A DNA stretch of 64,000 bases from Pseudogracilibacillus auburnensis (lineage in GTDB: Bacteria; Bacillota; Bacilli; Bacillales; Amphibacillaceae): the NCBI RefSeq assembly GCF_003201975.1, contig NZ_QJJQ01000007.1, forward strand, positions 170,489 through 234,488, given 5' to 3'. Below, piece by piece: positions 47,974-58,553 of this stretch; the stretch's first letter is position 1, and the number at the start of each line of letters is the position of its first letter. Under the pieces are notes generated by a model. It saw nothing but the letters and a program-made list of their open reading frames with translations. It made no database searches and was not told the DNA's origin. The position numbers and the translations under genes are program-made.

Positions 47974-49137
47974 ATGCAAGATGAAAAGAAAAGTTTCATC
48001 GTCTCCCAAGATAACTGGTCCCTCCATCGTAAGGGATATCAAGATCAAAAGCGTCATATGGATAAAGTGAAAGACGCCATTAAAAATAATTTACCAGATT
48101 TAATTAGTGAAGAAAGCATCGTTACTTCTGATGGGAAAGATATTATTAAAATACCAATTCGTTCTTTAGATGAATATAAAATCCGTTATAATCATGAAAA
48201 ATCAAAACATGTTGGTCAAGGTGACGGTGATAGTAAAGTAGGCGATGTGATTGCTCGTGAACAAAGTAAAGGAAGTGGAAGTGGAACCGGTAAAGACCAA
48301 ACTGCTGGAGATCAGCCTGGCACTGATTATTATGAAGCAGAAGTATCGATTGCAAATATTGAAGAAGTTCTTTTTAATGAGTTAGAACTACCAAATTTAC
48401 AAGAAAAAGATCAAAGTGAAATAAAAACGAGTAAAATTGAATTTAATGACGTACGAAAAAAAGGTTTAATGGGAAATATTGATAAAAAACGAACGATTTT
48501 ATCTGCACTTAAAAGAAATGCGACAGATGGAAAACCGAAAATCGCTCCAATATTAGATGATGATTTACGCTTCAAAACATGGAATGATGTCATTAAATAT
48601 GAATCCAATGCAGTTGTGCTCGCTATGATGGATACGAGTGGATCCATGGGAAATTTTGAAAAGTATATGTCTAGAAGTTTTTTCTTTTGGATGACACGAT
48701 TTTTACGAACTAAATATGAACATGTAGAAATAGCTTTTATCGCTCATCATACAAAAGCAAAAGTAGTAACCGAGGAAGAGTTTTTTTCAAAAGGAGAAAG
48801 TGGCGGTACCATTTGTTCTTCCGCTTATGAGAAAGCACTAGAATTAATTAAGGAAAAGTACAGCCCAAGTCGGTATAATATTTATCCTTTTCATTTTTCA
48901 GATGGCGATAACTTAACTTCGGATAATCCAAATTGTTTAAAGCTTGTGGATGAATTAATAAAAGTTGCAAACATGTTTGGTTACGGAGAAGTGAATGCGT
49001 ATCGACGCTATTCAACTTTAATGAGTGCATATAGAAGAATTGATCATCCAAAATTCCGTCATTATATTTTAAAGGAAAAACAAGATGTGTATCACGCTTT
49101 AAAAAGTTTCTTTCGTAAAGCAAACGTAAATGAATAG
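47974..49137 (+). CDS. yhbH: Sporulation protein YhbH (DUF444, von Willebrand A-like)
   Basis: 387 residues. The DUF444 family is VWA-like: a MIDAS-type MDTSGSMG lies near residue 223, preceded by an acidic Gly-rich linker ([10 protein letters not shown] region). It works with PrkA and SpoVR in Bacillus sporulation; the molecular activity is unknown. The ATG (MQDEKKSF) follows GGAGGGG; 19 codons of upstream frame have no site. spoVR starts 28 bases downstream. Confidence 0.95.
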   Translation: MQDEKKSFIVSQDNWSLHRKGYQDQKRHMDKVKDAIKNNLPDLISEESIVTSDGKDIIKIPIRSLDEYKIRYNHEKSKHVGQGDGDSKVGDVIAREQSKGSGSGTGKDQTAGDQPGTDYYEAEVSIANIEEVLFNELELPNLQEKDQSEIKTSKIEFNDVRKKGLMGNIDKKRTILSALKRNATDGKPKIAPILDDDLRFKTWNDVIKYESNAVVLAMMDTSGSMGNFEKYMSRSFFFWMTRFLRTKYEHVEIAFIAHHTKAKVVTEEEFFSKGESGGTICSSAYEKALELIKEKYSPSRYNIYPFHFSDGDNLTSDNPNCLKLVDELIKVANMFGYGEVNAYRRYSTLMSAYRRIDHPKFRHYILKEKQDVYHALKSFFRKANVNE

Positions 49138-49164
49138 ATCATCGGATGTTTAGGAGGGATTTAT

Positions 49165-50580
49165 TTGACAGATATGAAAGCTCTTAATCAGGCAATAAAA
49201 GAAATTACTGAAGTTGCCGCCGGTTTTGGACTAGATTTTTATCCGATGCGTTATGAAGTCTGTCCCGCTGAAATTATTTATACATTTGGAGCATACGGGA
49301 TGCCTACGAGATTTACTCATTGGAGCTTTGGTAAGCAATTTCATAAAATGAAACTTCATTATGATCTTGGTTTGAGCCAAATTTATGAACTTGTTATCAA
49401 TTCAAATCCTTGTTACGCATTTTTACTAGATTCAAACAGTTTAATTCAAAATAAATTAATTATTGCCCATGTACTTGCCCATTGTGATTTTTTTAAAAAT
49501 AATATACGCTTCTCAAACACAAGACGTGATATGGTCGAAAGCATGGCAGCAACAGCTGAGCGAATTGCCCATTATGAAATGATTCATGGAAAAGATGAGG
49601 TGGAGGCATTTTTAGATGCAGTATTATCCATCCAGGAACATATCGACCCATCGATCAATAAAGCAAAGCTGCATTTGGATCAGAATGACTATCTGAAAAA
49701 TAATTCTGACCAAAAAGTAAAAACACCTTACGATGATCTATGGGGATTAGATAACAATAGGTCAGAAAAAAAAGACGTAAAAAAAGAAATGAAAAAGGTA
49801 CCCGAAAAACCTGAAAAGGATCTTTTACTTTTTATTGAAGAACATAGTCGTACTTTAGATGATTGGCAACGTGATGTATTAACGATGATGCGCGAAGAAA
49901 TGCTTTATTTCTGGCCTCAACTAGAGACAAAAATTATGAATGAAGGCTGGGCATCCTACTGGCACCAACGGATTATTAGGGAAATGGATTTAACATCAGA
50001 TGAATTAATTGAGTTTGCAAAACTAAATGCAGGTGTGGTGCAACCATCTAAAACTCATATTAATCCATATTATTTAGGGTTAAAAATATTTGAGGATATT
50101 GAAAAAAGATACGATGCCCCTTCAAAGGAAATGATTGAAAGAGGCGTAAAACCCTATTCGGGAAAAGAAATGATGTTTGAAGTCCGCGAACTAGAGTCAG
50201 ATATATCATTTATTCGAAATTATTTAACGAAAGAGCTAGTGGAACAAGAAGATATGTACTTGTTTCAAAAACAAGGAGATATGTACAAAATTACAGATAA
50301 ACAATATGAAAAAGTAAGGGATCAATTAGTATCAGCAAGGGTAAATGGAGGATTTCCATACATTTATGTTGAAAATGGTGATTATCTACGAAACGGTGAA
50401 CTATATTTAGTGCATAGTTTTGAAGGCATTGAGCTTGATCTTCCTTATCTTGAAAATGTACTGCCATATATTTATGAACTTTGGGGAAGAACTGTCCATC
50501 TTGAGACTTTTGTCGATGAAAAAAACACCTTATTTTCGTATAACGGCGAAAAACATATGTCGCGGAAATTGTATAAGTAA
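49165..50580 (+). CDS. spoVR: Stage V sporulation protein R
   Basis: 471 residues, the family length. SpoVR is needed for normal spore cortex formation in B. subtilis. Characteristic stretches are [20 protein letters not shown], the acidic [12 protein letters not shown] region, [11 protein letters not shown] and [17 protein letters not shown]. The TTG start follows AGGAGGG at seven bases. It follows yhbH in the same orientation. Confidence 0.96.
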   Translation: MTDMKALNQAIKEITEVAAGFGLDFYPMRYEVCPAEIIYTFGAYGMPTRFTHWSFGKQFHKMKLHYDLGLSQIYELVINSNPCYAFLLDSNSLIQNKLIIAHVLAHCDFFKNNIRFSNTRRDMVESMAATAERIAHYEMIHGKDEVEAFLDAVLSIQEHIDPSINKAKLHLDQNDYLKNNSDQKVKTPYDDLWGLDNNRSEKKDVKKEMKKVPEKPEKDLLLFIEEHSRTLDDWQRDVLTMMREEMLYFWPQLETKIMNEGWASYWHQRIIREMDLTSDELIEFAKLNAGVVQPSKTHINPYYLGLKIFEDIEKRYDAPSKEMIERGVKPYSGKEMMFEVRELESDISFIRNYLTKELVEQEDMYLFQKQGDMYKITDKQYEKVRDQLVSARVNGGFPYIYVENGDYLRNGELYLVHSFEGIELDLPYLENVLPYIYELWGRTVHLETFVDEKNTLFSYNGEKHMSRKLYK

Positions 50581-50639
50581 ATTGAACGATGAATATCCTA
50601 AAAACGGCTTGATTTAAGAAAATCATTTATTCCATAAAT

Positions 50640-50668
50640 AAGAAAAAGAGCCCCGAATATGGGGCTCA
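50640..50668 (-). terminator. Terminator of the small Arg/Cys-rich gene
   Basis: A perfect GAGCCCC / GGGGCTC stem with a six-base loop, and TTTTT on the minus strand. It faces the end of spoVR and may act in both directions. Confidence 0.85.
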
Positions 50669-50673
50669 CCGTT

Positions 50674-50868
50674 TTAGTCATCAATTTCTCGACAAAAACA
50701 TCTAAATTCACGATCGCGATCGCGGTGATGGTGACGACCACAACCGCATCCTCTGCCACGTTCTCTTTCCCAGTCTCGATCACGACGACCTCTGACTTCA
50801 CGACATTCACAAATTAGCCTAACACGTCTTCGTCTACGATCATCAAAAAAATCATCTCTAAAACACAT
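50674..50868 (-). CDS. Small Arg/Asp/Cys-rich protein, possibly spore-associated
   Basis: 64 residues with extreme composition: runs such as DDRRRRRVR and RGCGCGRHHHRDRDR, and six Cys. A fine GGAGGG site precedes the ATG and a strong terminator lies six bases after the stop, so it is a real single gene although very short. No family is recognised. Composition and the position beside spoVR suggest a spore coat or nucleic-acid-binding component; that is inference. Confidence 0.75.
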   Translation of the reverse strand: MCFRDDFFDDRRRRRVRLICECREVRGRRDRDWERERGRGCGCGRHHHRDRDREFRCFCREIDD

Positions 50869-51244
50869 AAATTGAACCCTCCATAAAATTATTAAAGTTG
50901 GCCGACTTCAATAATAATATATGGAATCATGCTATTTTTGATTGGACAATCCGTCTGATGAAGGAGTCTTTTTTTATTTTAGCTTCATTTTATTCGATAC
51001 CGTTTCCGTTTTCATGAACAAAGAAATTTGAACAATATCTTAAAAACACATCGGTAAATAACTGGCGAATCATTCTTACTTAAACCTGCCTTTCGTTTAA
51101 ACCATAAGATACATAACGACAAGACTGTAGCTTCCTCTATTTCATTTTCATTCGTAATGCCTATGAAATTTATCCTTTTATCGTAGAATCTCCTAGCAAT
51201 AGTCATGCTGGCTTTTAGTGTACGATTTCACTATTTTTTTCATA

Positions 51245-51292
51245 CAAAAATGTAAAAGAGACCAAATCACCTTGGTAATTTGATCTCTTACA
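51245..51292 (-). terminator. Terminator after the PhnA-like gene
   Basis: A long imperfect stem (ATGTAAGAGATCAAAT with ATTTGGTCTCTTTTACAT) followed by TTTTTG on the minus strand, about 30 bases after the stop. Confidence 0.7.
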
Positions 51293-51322
51293 TGTACTTC
51301 CAACGAAAACGCATTACGTTTC

Positions 51323-51661
51323 TTAAATCTTTTTTAGAAATTCCGATTTTAACTGCATATTTCCATGTCCTGGTACACGACAATCAATGTCATGATCACC
51401 ATCAATAATTCGTATTCCTTTTATGTTTGTCCCTTGTTTTACGACATCAGAACTACCTTTTACTTTTAAATCTTTTATAACGGTAACCTGATCGCCATCT
51501 TGCAGTTCGTTTCCGAAAGCATCTCGTGTTATGTTCTCTTCTGCTACTTCTGTATCCGCTTCATCAGACCATTCATGCGCGCATTCAGGGCATACAAAAA
51601 AATGACCATCCTCATATGTGTATGCTGATTGACATTGTGGACAATTCGGTAAATTAGCCAT
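51323..51661 (-). CDS. PhnA/YjdM-family zinc-ribbon protein
   Basis: 112 residues. The N-terminal zinc ribbon has CPQC and CPEC pairs (about 7-10 and 24-27), and the C-terminal PhnA domain has DAFGNELQDGDQVTVIKDLKVKG and DCRVPGHGNMQLKSEFLKK. Despite the name it is not needed for phosphonate use in general; the role is unknown. The ATG (MANLPNC) follows GAGGTGGGG; the longer frame has no site. It is monocistronic. Confidence 0.92.
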   Translation of the reverse strand: MANLPNCPQCQSAYTYEDGHFFVCPECAHEWSDEADTEVAEENITRDAFGNELQDGDQVTVIKDLKVKGSSDVVKQGTNIKGIRIIDGDHDIDCRVPGHGNMQLKSEFLKKI

Positions 51662-52335
51662 GAAACCCCACCTCGTATAGTTATTCCGTCTAACATTATA
51701 ACACTTTTTGGACAATAACTGGACTTTAAAACAACTAACCGAATTTGAGGAAATTGCTTAGTACGAAAACGTTGAAATGATTAAGAAAAAGTTGCTACAT
51801 ATTTACTGGTGGATATTTTATCTAGTAGAAAAGGTTAAAATGAAAATACTAAAAATAAATCGAATATCTATTTGGTAGAAATCAAAACCTTAACAGGACA
51901 CTTGACATGAAGTAGGCCTCCTTCTTAAGAATGCAATATGTATATAAAGGTTATGAGCTTTTATTAATTTTCCAATGAATTTACATAAAAACGAATGAAT
52001 ACTTTAGCAAAAGGTGTTAAGGGGCAGGATAATTGAATAATCTAGACTAGCGTATTCCGATGCTGCCCTTATTATTCGGGTTGAAATAATACGTGATTAT
52101 CATCGATCGTATTGATATCTTTTTCAAACACTGAACATTTATTGAGTTGGGCAAGCCACTTTCTACCTTGTGGTACATAAGGAGGATGAAAAAGTAGCTT
52201 TGCCACTGAAGCTATAACATTTTTACAACTGGACATTAGAAGAAAATTATTCATTTTCCTGTATATTTATTTGACTTTTATTATGATTATCCATATATTA
52301 AGAATAAAGATAAGTGAACGATCATAGAGGAATAG
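51662..52335. other. Gene-free stretch before the proBA leader
   Basis: About 670 AT-rich bases. A 60-codon frame on the minus strand (52072-52254) has only a weak AGGAA site and an unconvincing sequence, so I leave it out. The proBA promoter should lie at the right end of this stretch. Confidence 0.4.
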
Positions 52336-52545
52336 TATGTGGAAGGTACTATGTTAGAGAGTGAAATTTATAAGCTGAAAGATTTCATCATAGGAAACGA
52401 CAGAACCTACCTCTTAGTCCAATAAAAAATTTGGCGGCTTCTTCACGTTACGAAGCAAAGTGGAATGGATAAACATTCAATTTAAGGTGGTACCGCGGAA
52501 GTAAAGCTCTTTCGTCCTAATAGGAAGGACGAATGGGCTTTTTTT
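52336..52545 (+). promoter_or_regulatory. T-box riboswitch, proline-specific, controlling proBA
   Basis: The antiterminator T-box sequence AAGGTGGTACCGCGG is at 52484-52498, followed by a terminator stem TCGTCCT / AGGACGA and a T-run. Upstream, Stem I holds AGAGAGTGAA and a specifier region GAACCTACC; CCT at 52406-52408 is a Pro codon in the expected place. Uncharged tRNA-Pro would stabilise the antiterminator and switch on proline synthesis. The T-box is certain; the specifier reading fits the downstream genes. Confidence 0.93.
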
Positions 52546-52574
52546 ATTGATGGAGGGAATAGGAGAAAAGTGAA

Positions 52575-53669
52575 ATGAAAAAGCAAACGATCGTCGTCAA
52601 AATCGGAAGTAGTTCTTTAACGAATGATAATGGAGAAATCGACGAAGCGAAACTAACAGGTCATGTAGATGCGATTGCAGCACTTAAAAAAGCAAATCAT
52701 ACTGTTATTTTAGTGTCGTCTGGGGCTGTCGCTGCTGGGTTTAAACAGTTAGGTTATCCGTTTAGACCAGTTACGATTAAAGGGCGCCAAGCTGCTGCAG
52801 CAGTAGGACAGAGTTTATTAATTCAATCTTATATCAAAAAGTTTCAAGAACATAAGATCGTTCCAGCACAAATTTTATTAACTCGAAGTGATTTTTCTGA
52901 CCGGGAACGTTATCGCAATGCATTTTCAACGATTATGGAATTGCTCGATCGTGGGATTATCCCAATTATTAATGAAAATGACTCGGTTTCGATTGATGAA
53001 CTTACTTTTGGTGATAATGATATGTTATCCGCGCTAGTTAGTGGATTTATTCATGCGGATCAGCTCATCATTTTAACAGATATTAATGGGCTTTATACTG
53101 ATAATCCAGTTAAAAATCCACAGGCAAAAAAATATAATTTTTTAGAAGAAATTACGGATGATATCTTAGCTGCGGCTAGTAGTGACGGTTCGAAACTAGG
53201 AACTGGAGGCATGAAATCGAAACTCGAAGCGGCAAAAACGGCTCTTTCCCTAGGCGTATCCATTTTTATAGGAAAAGGAGAAGGAAAAGATAGTCTACTC
53301 CATATTTTGCAAGGAACAGGCGATGGCACTTATATTACCAATAAAGCTCTAGAACCAATTAATACGAGCAGACAATGGATTGCACTCCATTCCGAATCTG
53401 TCGGAAAAATATATGTAGATGAAGGTGCTGAAGAAGCGATATTGTATAAAGGTCGTAGTTTGTTGCCAGCAGGTATTTTTAAAGTAAAAGGATCATTTGA
53501 AAAAGGGGATGTCGTTGAAGTTTACGGAAAAAATGGTTTACTAGGAAAAGGAGAAGTAAACTATTCGTCTAGTGAGGTAGAACAGGAAATGAAAAAAAGA
53601 TTGGAAAAAAAGAAGTTTGAACCATCTATTGAAGTGATTCATCGTAATCGCTGGGTTGAAATCAAATAA
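52575..53669 (+). CDS. proB: Glutamate 5-kinase
   Basis: 364 residues: an amino-acid kinase domain (VVKIGSSSLT, SSGAVAAG, NENDSVS, FGDNDMLSA, GTGGMKSKLEAA) and a C-terminal PUA domain (about 275-360). It makes glutamyl-5-phosphate, the first step of proline synthesis from glutamate. The ATG follows AGGAG. It is preceded by a proline T-box and followed 21 bases later by proA. Confidence 0.96.
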   Translation: MKKQTIVVKIGSSSLTNDNGEIDEAKLTGHVDAIAALKKANHTVILVSSGAVAAGFKQLGYPFRPVTIKGRQAAAAVGQSLLIQSYIKKFQEHKIVPAQILLTRSDFSDRERYRNAFSTIMELLDRGIIPIINENDSVSIDELTFGDNDMLSALVSGFIHADQLIILTDINGLYTDNPVKNPQAKKYNFLEEITDDILAAASSDGSKLGTGGMKSKLEAAKTALSLGVSIFIGKGEGKDSLLHILQGTGDGTYITNKALEPINTSRQWIALHSESVGKIYVDEGAEEAILYKGRSLLPAGIFKVKGSFEKGDVVEVYGKNGLLGKGEVNYSSSEVEQEMKKRLEKKKFEPSIEVIHRNRWVEIK

Positions 53670-53690
53670 ATTTTTAGGGGGAATGTTCAA

Positions 53691-54938
53691 ATGAGTGAAG
53701 TAATAACAAGAGGAAAAGCAGCTAAGACGGCAAGCTACAAACTGGTAGCAGCAACGACGGAAGATAAAAATGCAGGCCTTCGATTAATTGCGGAGCAGAT
53801 TGTCAAAGATCAAACGGAAATTATCGCGGCAAATGAAAAAGATCTTGCAAGGGGCCGAGAAAATGGCTTAGACACAAGTGTGCTCGACCGGATTATGTTA
53901 AATGAAGAACGAATTGCCGCGATGGCCCACGGAATTGAATTATTAGTTGAATTACACGATCCGATTGGTGAAATACTCGAAAAAAATGAACTTGACAACG
54001 GCTTACACGTTGAAAAAATTCGAGTACCAATCGGTGTCGTCGGAATGATTTATGAAGCAAGACCAAATGTTACGATTGATGCGGCAACTCTATCTTTAAA
54101 AACGAGCAATGCCGTCATATTAAGAGGGAGCTCATCTGCCATTCATTCAAATATAGCGCTCGTTAAATCGATTCATCGTGCGCTAGAGAAAAGTAAACTT
54201 CCAACAGATGCTGTCCAGCTTATTCAAGATACATCAAGGGAAACAGCGAAAGAACTGTTTCAGTTAAATGACTACCTAGATGTGTTAATTCCGCGTGGAG
54301 GCAAAAAATTAATTGAAACAGTAATCCGTGAATCAACGGTGCCAGTTATTGAAACGGGAGCTGGAAATTGCCACGCATTTATCGATGAGTCGGCAAAACA
54401 GGAAATGACAGAGGAAATTGTATTAAACGCTAAACTCCAGCGCCCTTCTGTTTGTAATGCGATTGAATCGATTCTTATTCATGAAGAGTGGTTTGAAAAG
54501 TTTGGTGTTCGTTTGCTAGGAAAATTGCGAGATAATGGGGTCGAAATTTTTGCCGATGAAAAGGTAGTCGCTCAATTTCCTGATGCCAAACTTGCAACAG
54601 ATGAAGACTGGGGAGCAGAATATTTAGGGTTAACCGTTAGTGTGAAACTTGTTGGCCGTGTGGAAGAAGCGATTGACCATATTAATACGTATGGAACCCA
54701 CCATTCAGAAACGATTATTACAGAAGAAGAGTTAAGCAAAAACTTATTTTTACAAACGATTGATTCTGCTGCTGTTTACCACAATGCTTCCACTCGATTT
54801 ACGGATGGCTTTGAATTTGGGTACGGTGCGGAAATTGGTATTAGTACGCAAAAACTCCATGCTAGAGGACCAATGGGACTACAGGCACTTACATCGAGTA
54901 AATTTGTCATTAAAGGTAATGGTCAAGTACGTGAGTAA
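53691..54938 (+). CDS. proA: Glutamate-5-semialdehyde dehydrogenase (gamma-glutamyl phosphate reductase)
   Basis: 415 residues of the ALDH superfamily. Catalytic Cys is in [11 protein letters not shown]; the substrate region [16 protein letters not shown] and the terminal [19 protein letters not shown] are family marks. It reduces glutamyl-5-phosphate with NADPH to the semialdehyde. Second gene of the T-box-controlled proBA operon; the ATG follows GGGGG. Confidence 0.96.
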   Translation: MSEVITRGKAAKTASYKLVAATTEDKNAGLRLIAEQIVKDQTEIIAANEKDLARGRENGLDTSVLDRIMLNEERIAAMAHGIELLVELHDPIGEILEKNELDNGLHVEKIRVPIGVVGMIYEARPNVTIDAATLSLKTSNAVILRGSSSAIHSNIALVKSIHRALEKSKLPTDAVQLIQDTSRETAKELFQLNDYLDVLIPRGGKKLIETVIRESTVPVIETGAGNCHAFIDESAKQEMTEEIVLNAKLQRPSVCNAIESILIHEEWFEKFGVRLLGKLRDNGVEIFADEKVVAQFPDAKLATDEDWGAEYLGLTVSVKLVGRVEEAIDHINTYGTHHSETIITEEELSKNLFLQTIDSAAVYHNASTRFTDGFEFGYGAEIGISTQKLHARGPMGLQALTSSKFVIKGNGQVRE

Positions 54939-55182
54939 TGTTTAATGGTGGAGTATATTTTATAGAACGGCAGGGTCTACCAATTTAATGGGATGGGCAA
55001 TAAAGCACAAGTGCTCTTACAGACTAAAGGCGAGAGGTCTTATTTCTTTTGATTAATCGTCCCACCAAAAAGCATTGACGTAAGCGTCGGCTTCTGCGAT
55101 TACTCGTTGCAATTGTACTTGTACATTGACTTGACGTAGTTAATTTAAAAGTATTTTATTCACAATCTTACGCTATAAAACT
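54939..55182. other. Non-coding stretch after proA
   Basis: No supported gene. Short pieces (AGGCGAGAG at about 55030 and CGTCCCACC at about 55060) also occur in the structured segment at 13031-13330, the second one inverted. This is suggestive of a shared repeat family but too weak to call. Confidence 0.3.
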
Positions 55183-55230
55183 AGTCATAGCCTCATTAAT
55201 AAAGGTGCTATGACTGTTTTAACTTTTTTG
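55183..55230 (+). terminator. Terminator downstream of proA
   Basis: A perfect AGTCATAGC / GCTATGACT stem with a 15-base loop, followed by GTTTTAACTTTTTT. It lies 245 bases after proA and is the first T-rich hairpin after it. Confidence 0.7.
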
Positions 55231-55488
55231 ACTAGACGTTTTCATAAAAATTTACGCAAACTTGTTCTATTGCTAAATCAAAAATGGTGTAGAAAAATTA
55301 GCATAATGATTTCATTATATCTTTACTACCAGTTGTATATTATTTTTTCGTTTATATTACAGCTATTTAACGAGAAACATCAAATAAGTATAAAAACGAA
55401 AAAACAACTATAAGTCATATCACTTCAGGCCTTTTGACTTAAAAGTTTATGTACGTGCACATAAACATTCATGGACGCTATGACCATT

Positions 55489-56052
55489 CTATGTAAGCCC
55501 TTCATGAGATTTACCTACAATAATTCCATAATATATTAGATCTTCATAACGATTTTCTTTTTTTACGTGGTCAACTAATACTCCTTCTTTTTTCATGCCC
55601 AACTTTTGCAGAATTCTTCCCGAAGCTTGATTCGAATGAAAAAAACGAGCGAATACTTTATGATACCCTTTCTCCTCGAAAGCAAATTTTATTATAGCTT
55701 TTGCCGCTTCCGTCGCATATCCATTTCCCCAAAATTCCTCCCCAATCCAATACGCAATTTCACCGTTGTTAAACTTTTGATTGTTAGATAGCGCTATGGC
55801 TCCGAATAATTCTCCAGATTCCTTATCTGTTATAGCAAATTCGTATGATTTATTCGCCATAAAATTTTCTTGATGACATTCTATCCACGATAGAGCATCC
55901 TGTAAAGAATATGGATATGGAAGGTGCATTGTATTTTTATAAATATTATAATTATTACAAAGTTTAGTAACATCCTCTGCATCAGAACTTTGAAACAGTC
56001 TCATTACTAGCCTTTTAGTCGCAATGGTCTTACTTTGATGATCATATTTCAC
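55489..56052 (-). CDS. GNAT-family N-acetyltransferase, RimJ/RimL type
   Basis: 187 residues. The N-terminal TKRLVMRLFQSSDAEDV is typical of RimJ/RimL-like acetyltransferases, and the acetyl-CoA loop is seen as GEEFWGNGYATEAAKAI. The C-terminal RILQKLGMKKEGVLVDH completes the fold. It transfers acetyl from acetyl-CoA to an amine (a ribosomal protein N-terminus or a small molecule); the acceptor is unknown. The GTG start follows GGAGG. Confidence 0.92.
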   Translation of the reverse strand: MKYDHQSKTIATKRLVMRLFQSSDAEDVTKLCNNYNIYKNTMHLPYPYSLQDALSWIECHQENFMANKSYEFAITDKESGELFGAIALSNNQKFNNGEIAYWIGEEFWGNGYATEAAKAIIKFAFEEKGYHKVFARFFHSNQASGRILQKLGMKKEGVLVDHVKKENRYEDLIYYGIIVGKSHEGLT

Positions 56053-56204
56053 TAGATTTCCTCCTTATTATATGAATAGACACACCACAAATGACTATTC
56101 AAAAATAGATTTTGGAAACTATCTTTATGTATACAGAACATAGGAAAACAGCATAGTGCTATGATTCTATTTCTGAGTTGCAGAGTCTATTTTCAATTAA
56201 TACA

Positions 56205-56396
56205 TCATTCATTTTTCTTTCGTTTAAATATTAACTCAAAAAAAGTAGGTGTACCATAACCTTTTATTCCTGGTGCAAAAATTTGGACTAATTCCCATCC
56301 TTCTTTTTCATGGTCATAAACAACTGTGTGATAATCTTCGTCTGGGGTTAGCTTGAAACTGGATAATTTAATTTTTACAAACTTATGTTCATACAT
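56205..56396 (-). CDS. DUF4177-domain protein
   Basis: 63 residues, MYEHKFVKIKLS followed by GWELVQIFAPG and FELIFKRKK, the pattern of the small DUF4177 family. Function is unknown. The ATG follows GGGAGG. It is an independent gene between the acetyltransferase and the exporter. Confidence 0.8.
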   Translation of the reverse strand: MYEHKFVKIKLSSFKLTPDEDYHTVVYDHEKEGWELVQIFAPGIKGYGTPTFFELIFKRKKNE

Positions 56397-56691
56397 TAAA
56401 ATAACCTCCCATTACTAGTCTGTATAAAATAATTATACATTAATTACACAATTTAATAAGTCTTTAACAGCTAATGGACAAATTGATAATGTATGGAAGA
56501 TTGTGAGGATATCAAAACATTTGAATACATTTTAAAATATTTTTCTTGAGGGATGGAGGTGGAAATTAATCTAACTTAATTAAAAATAACCCCGTTAAAT
56601 GAATTTCATCCCTAATCCAACCCTAAAAAAACAATAAAGATGAATGCCATAAATTACAGCATCCACCTTTATATACTTTGTTCTTTTTTCT

Positions 56692-57564
56692 CTATAACTT
56701 TGTAGCCCTTCGGATTCTCGTTTCACTTACAAAAGTGAAGCCTAATAACAGTAAACCACCAATCACTTGTAATAGAGTGAATTGCTCTTTTAAAAGCAAT
56801 CCGGATATTAATATAGCAACGAATGGGTCTACATAACTTAACATTGCTATACTCTGTCCTCGTAGAAGTTCCATACCAGAGAAAAATAACCAGAAACCAA
56901 TCCCTGTATTCACAATTCCCAAAAATATAATAAAAAGGATGGACGATGAAGATACACTTAACATATTAAGCCCTTCTGTTATAAGGACGTATGGTAAAAG
57001 GATTAATCCTGTCACCCCTAATTGGATAATGGTCACTGCCAACCGATCCATTTCTTTAATAAATTTATTTAATAACATTAATGTAGCATAAAAGACAGCC
57101 GCAACTATTCCAAAAGTAATACCGAATAAATCGTCTGTCCCACTTGCACTAAACCCGTTACCAACAATGAAAATCATCCCAATAACTGCCCCAAAGATAC
57201 ATATCACCTTTTTGATAGGTAGTTTTTCCTTAAGAACGACGGGTGAAAGTAACATCACAAAAACAGGAGCAAAATAATACCCTAAAGTAGCGTTTGTAAT
57301 TGTTGTGTAATCATAGGACTGATAAAGAAAAATCCAATTACCACTCAATGCTATCCCCGATACAAAAAGGATTATTGTGTAATGTTTTATCTTTCGCCAT
57401 GAGAATTTTTTTCTTTGGCTGATATAAACAAGTGTTAAAAAGAAACAACCGATGGAGCTACTTAAAAATGCTGTTTCACTCGAAGATAAGTCAATATATC
57501 TGACAACTAAACCAATTGTTCCAAAAATAACCATTGATAATATAAACTGTATGCTAGATTTCAT
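56692..57564 (-). CDS. DMT superfamily (EamA) transporter
   Basis: 290 residues, ten predicted membrane segments as two EamA halves (opening FILSMVIFGTIGLVVRYI; second half FGIVAAVFYATLMLLNKF, and SYVDPFVAILISGLLLKE). It is probably an exporter of metabolites or amino acids. The ATG follows AAGGAG. It stands alone. Confidence 0.9.
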   Translation of the reverse strand: MKSSIQFILSMVIFGTIGLVVRYIDLSSSETAFLSSSIGCFFLTLVYISQRKKFSWRKIKHYTIILFVSGIALSGNWIFLYQSYDYTTITNATLGYYFAPVFVMLLSPVVLKEKLPIKKVICIFGAVIGMIFIVGNGFSASGTDDLFGITFGIVAAVFYATLMLLNKFIKEMDRLAVTIIQLGVTGLILLPYVLITEGLNMLSVSSSSILFIIFLGIVNTGIGFWLFFSGMELLRGQSIAMLSYVDPFVAILISGLLLKEQFTLLQVIGGLLLLGFTFVSETRIRRATKL

Positions 57565-58229
57565 TTTCTACTCCTTCGAATCTGCGAAACAGCTTATATT
57601 TCGCAGATTTTTAATCTGTTGTATAGATAAGCGTGTTTATGAGCAGAAACGGTGGTGGAGAAGTAGCTAATCTAACATTTGGATTAATGATTGAATTTGA
57701 TAATGGCATAATGCTCACCCCCCATTTTTAATATTTAGATTAGATAATTATACAATATTATTATGAATCTTACATCTAGTAATAATTATCACTAAAATAT
57801 ACTAAAATAGCATGGGGGCATAAAAGTTACTACGTTTTAGGATCGCTTTTACAGCAGTCTTTTTTATCATTGTACTTTTTCAATAGACAGAGATATGAAC
57901 GTATATAAAAATGGCCACCAACTCAACTTAACTTTAGAGCGGTGGCTGTTTTTACTTTTATTCTTAAGTTTTTCAAGCAAACTACTTACTTTTTCCCCTT
58001 CTTATCTTTCTTCTGTTTATCTTCCCTTCATTTTCCCTTAATAAAGAACCTATTCAATCATCAGACATTATAACCCCACGTTCTTCAAACACTTTTTTAG
58101 CGACTGCTTACCCATTTAGGACACGTAGAAATCCAATGTACGGAAAAAGGTGCATGATACAATTTGCTTAATTGCACGGATCTTATTTTATAAATCGTTA
58201 CTCATTGTTCATTCTTCCTGAAATTTTAA
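57565..58229. other. Gene-free stretch with a terminator-like hairpin
   Basis: No supported gene in about 660 bases. At 57914-57955 GCCACC and GGTGGC form a hairpin followed by TGTTTTTACTTTT on the plus strand. It could end a lost transcript and marks the border of the phage-derived segment to the right. Confidence 0.45.
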
Positions 58230-58553
58230 TTAAATTACGTGATCTATTAATTGTGCAGAATCATGATATGCACTTGAATTAATCATTGTCATTACTCGCA
58301 TTGGGCCTTGTTTGCGAACATTGGTAAAAGTTCTATGTGAAGGTGAGCTTGACGATACATAGCCTGTACGAGTACCAATTGTAGTCCATGTACCATTCAC
58401 CCTTCTTTGTAGGTACATTGTCCACGTAGCGTAAGTCCAATCTCCATAACATAGAGGGTCATGACAACTTGAGTTTAAACTAACATGGACACTAGGAAAA
58501 GCTGGATTTGTAGTTTGTGTAAAACGGACTCCATTAACTATTTTTGTCGACAT
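58230..58553 (-). CDS. Unknown 107-residue Ser/Thr/Trp-rich protein in the phage segment
   Basis: It starts MSTKIVNGVRFTQ with a perfect AAAGGAGGA site. The body is rich in Ser, Thr, Trp, Tyr and Arg (TYATWTMYLQRRVNG, TRTGYVSSSSPSHR), suggesting a beta-sandwich; there are two Cys (SSCHDPLC) and no signal peptide. I do not recognise the family. It lies downstream of a holin gene on the same strand, where phages keep lysis or late accessory genes, so an exported effector or bacteriocin-like role is possible but unproven. Confidence 0.7.
   Translation of the reverse strand: MSTKIVNGVRFTQTTNPAFPSVHVSLNSSCHDPLCYGDWTYATWTMYLQRRVNGTWTTIGTRTGYVSSSSPSHRTFTNVRKQGPMRVMTMINSSAYHDSAQLIDHVI

Noticed and set aside
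51012..51206. 64-codon minus-strand frame between spoVR and the PhnA-like gene
   Set aside because: No ribosome binding site, no recognisable motif and it ends amid AT-rich sequence. It may be remnant coding, but I cannot support a gene.
52072..52254. 60-codon minus-strand frame upstream of the proBA T-box
   Set aside because: Only a weak AGGAA before the ATG and an unconvincing protein sequence.
54950..55140. Second copy of the structured segment of 13 kb
   Set aside because: Only two short blocks are shared, one inverted; too little to call a repeat.
55210..55413. 67-codon plus-strand frame after the proA terminator
   Set aside because: The start is inside the terminator stem and there is no ribosome binding site.
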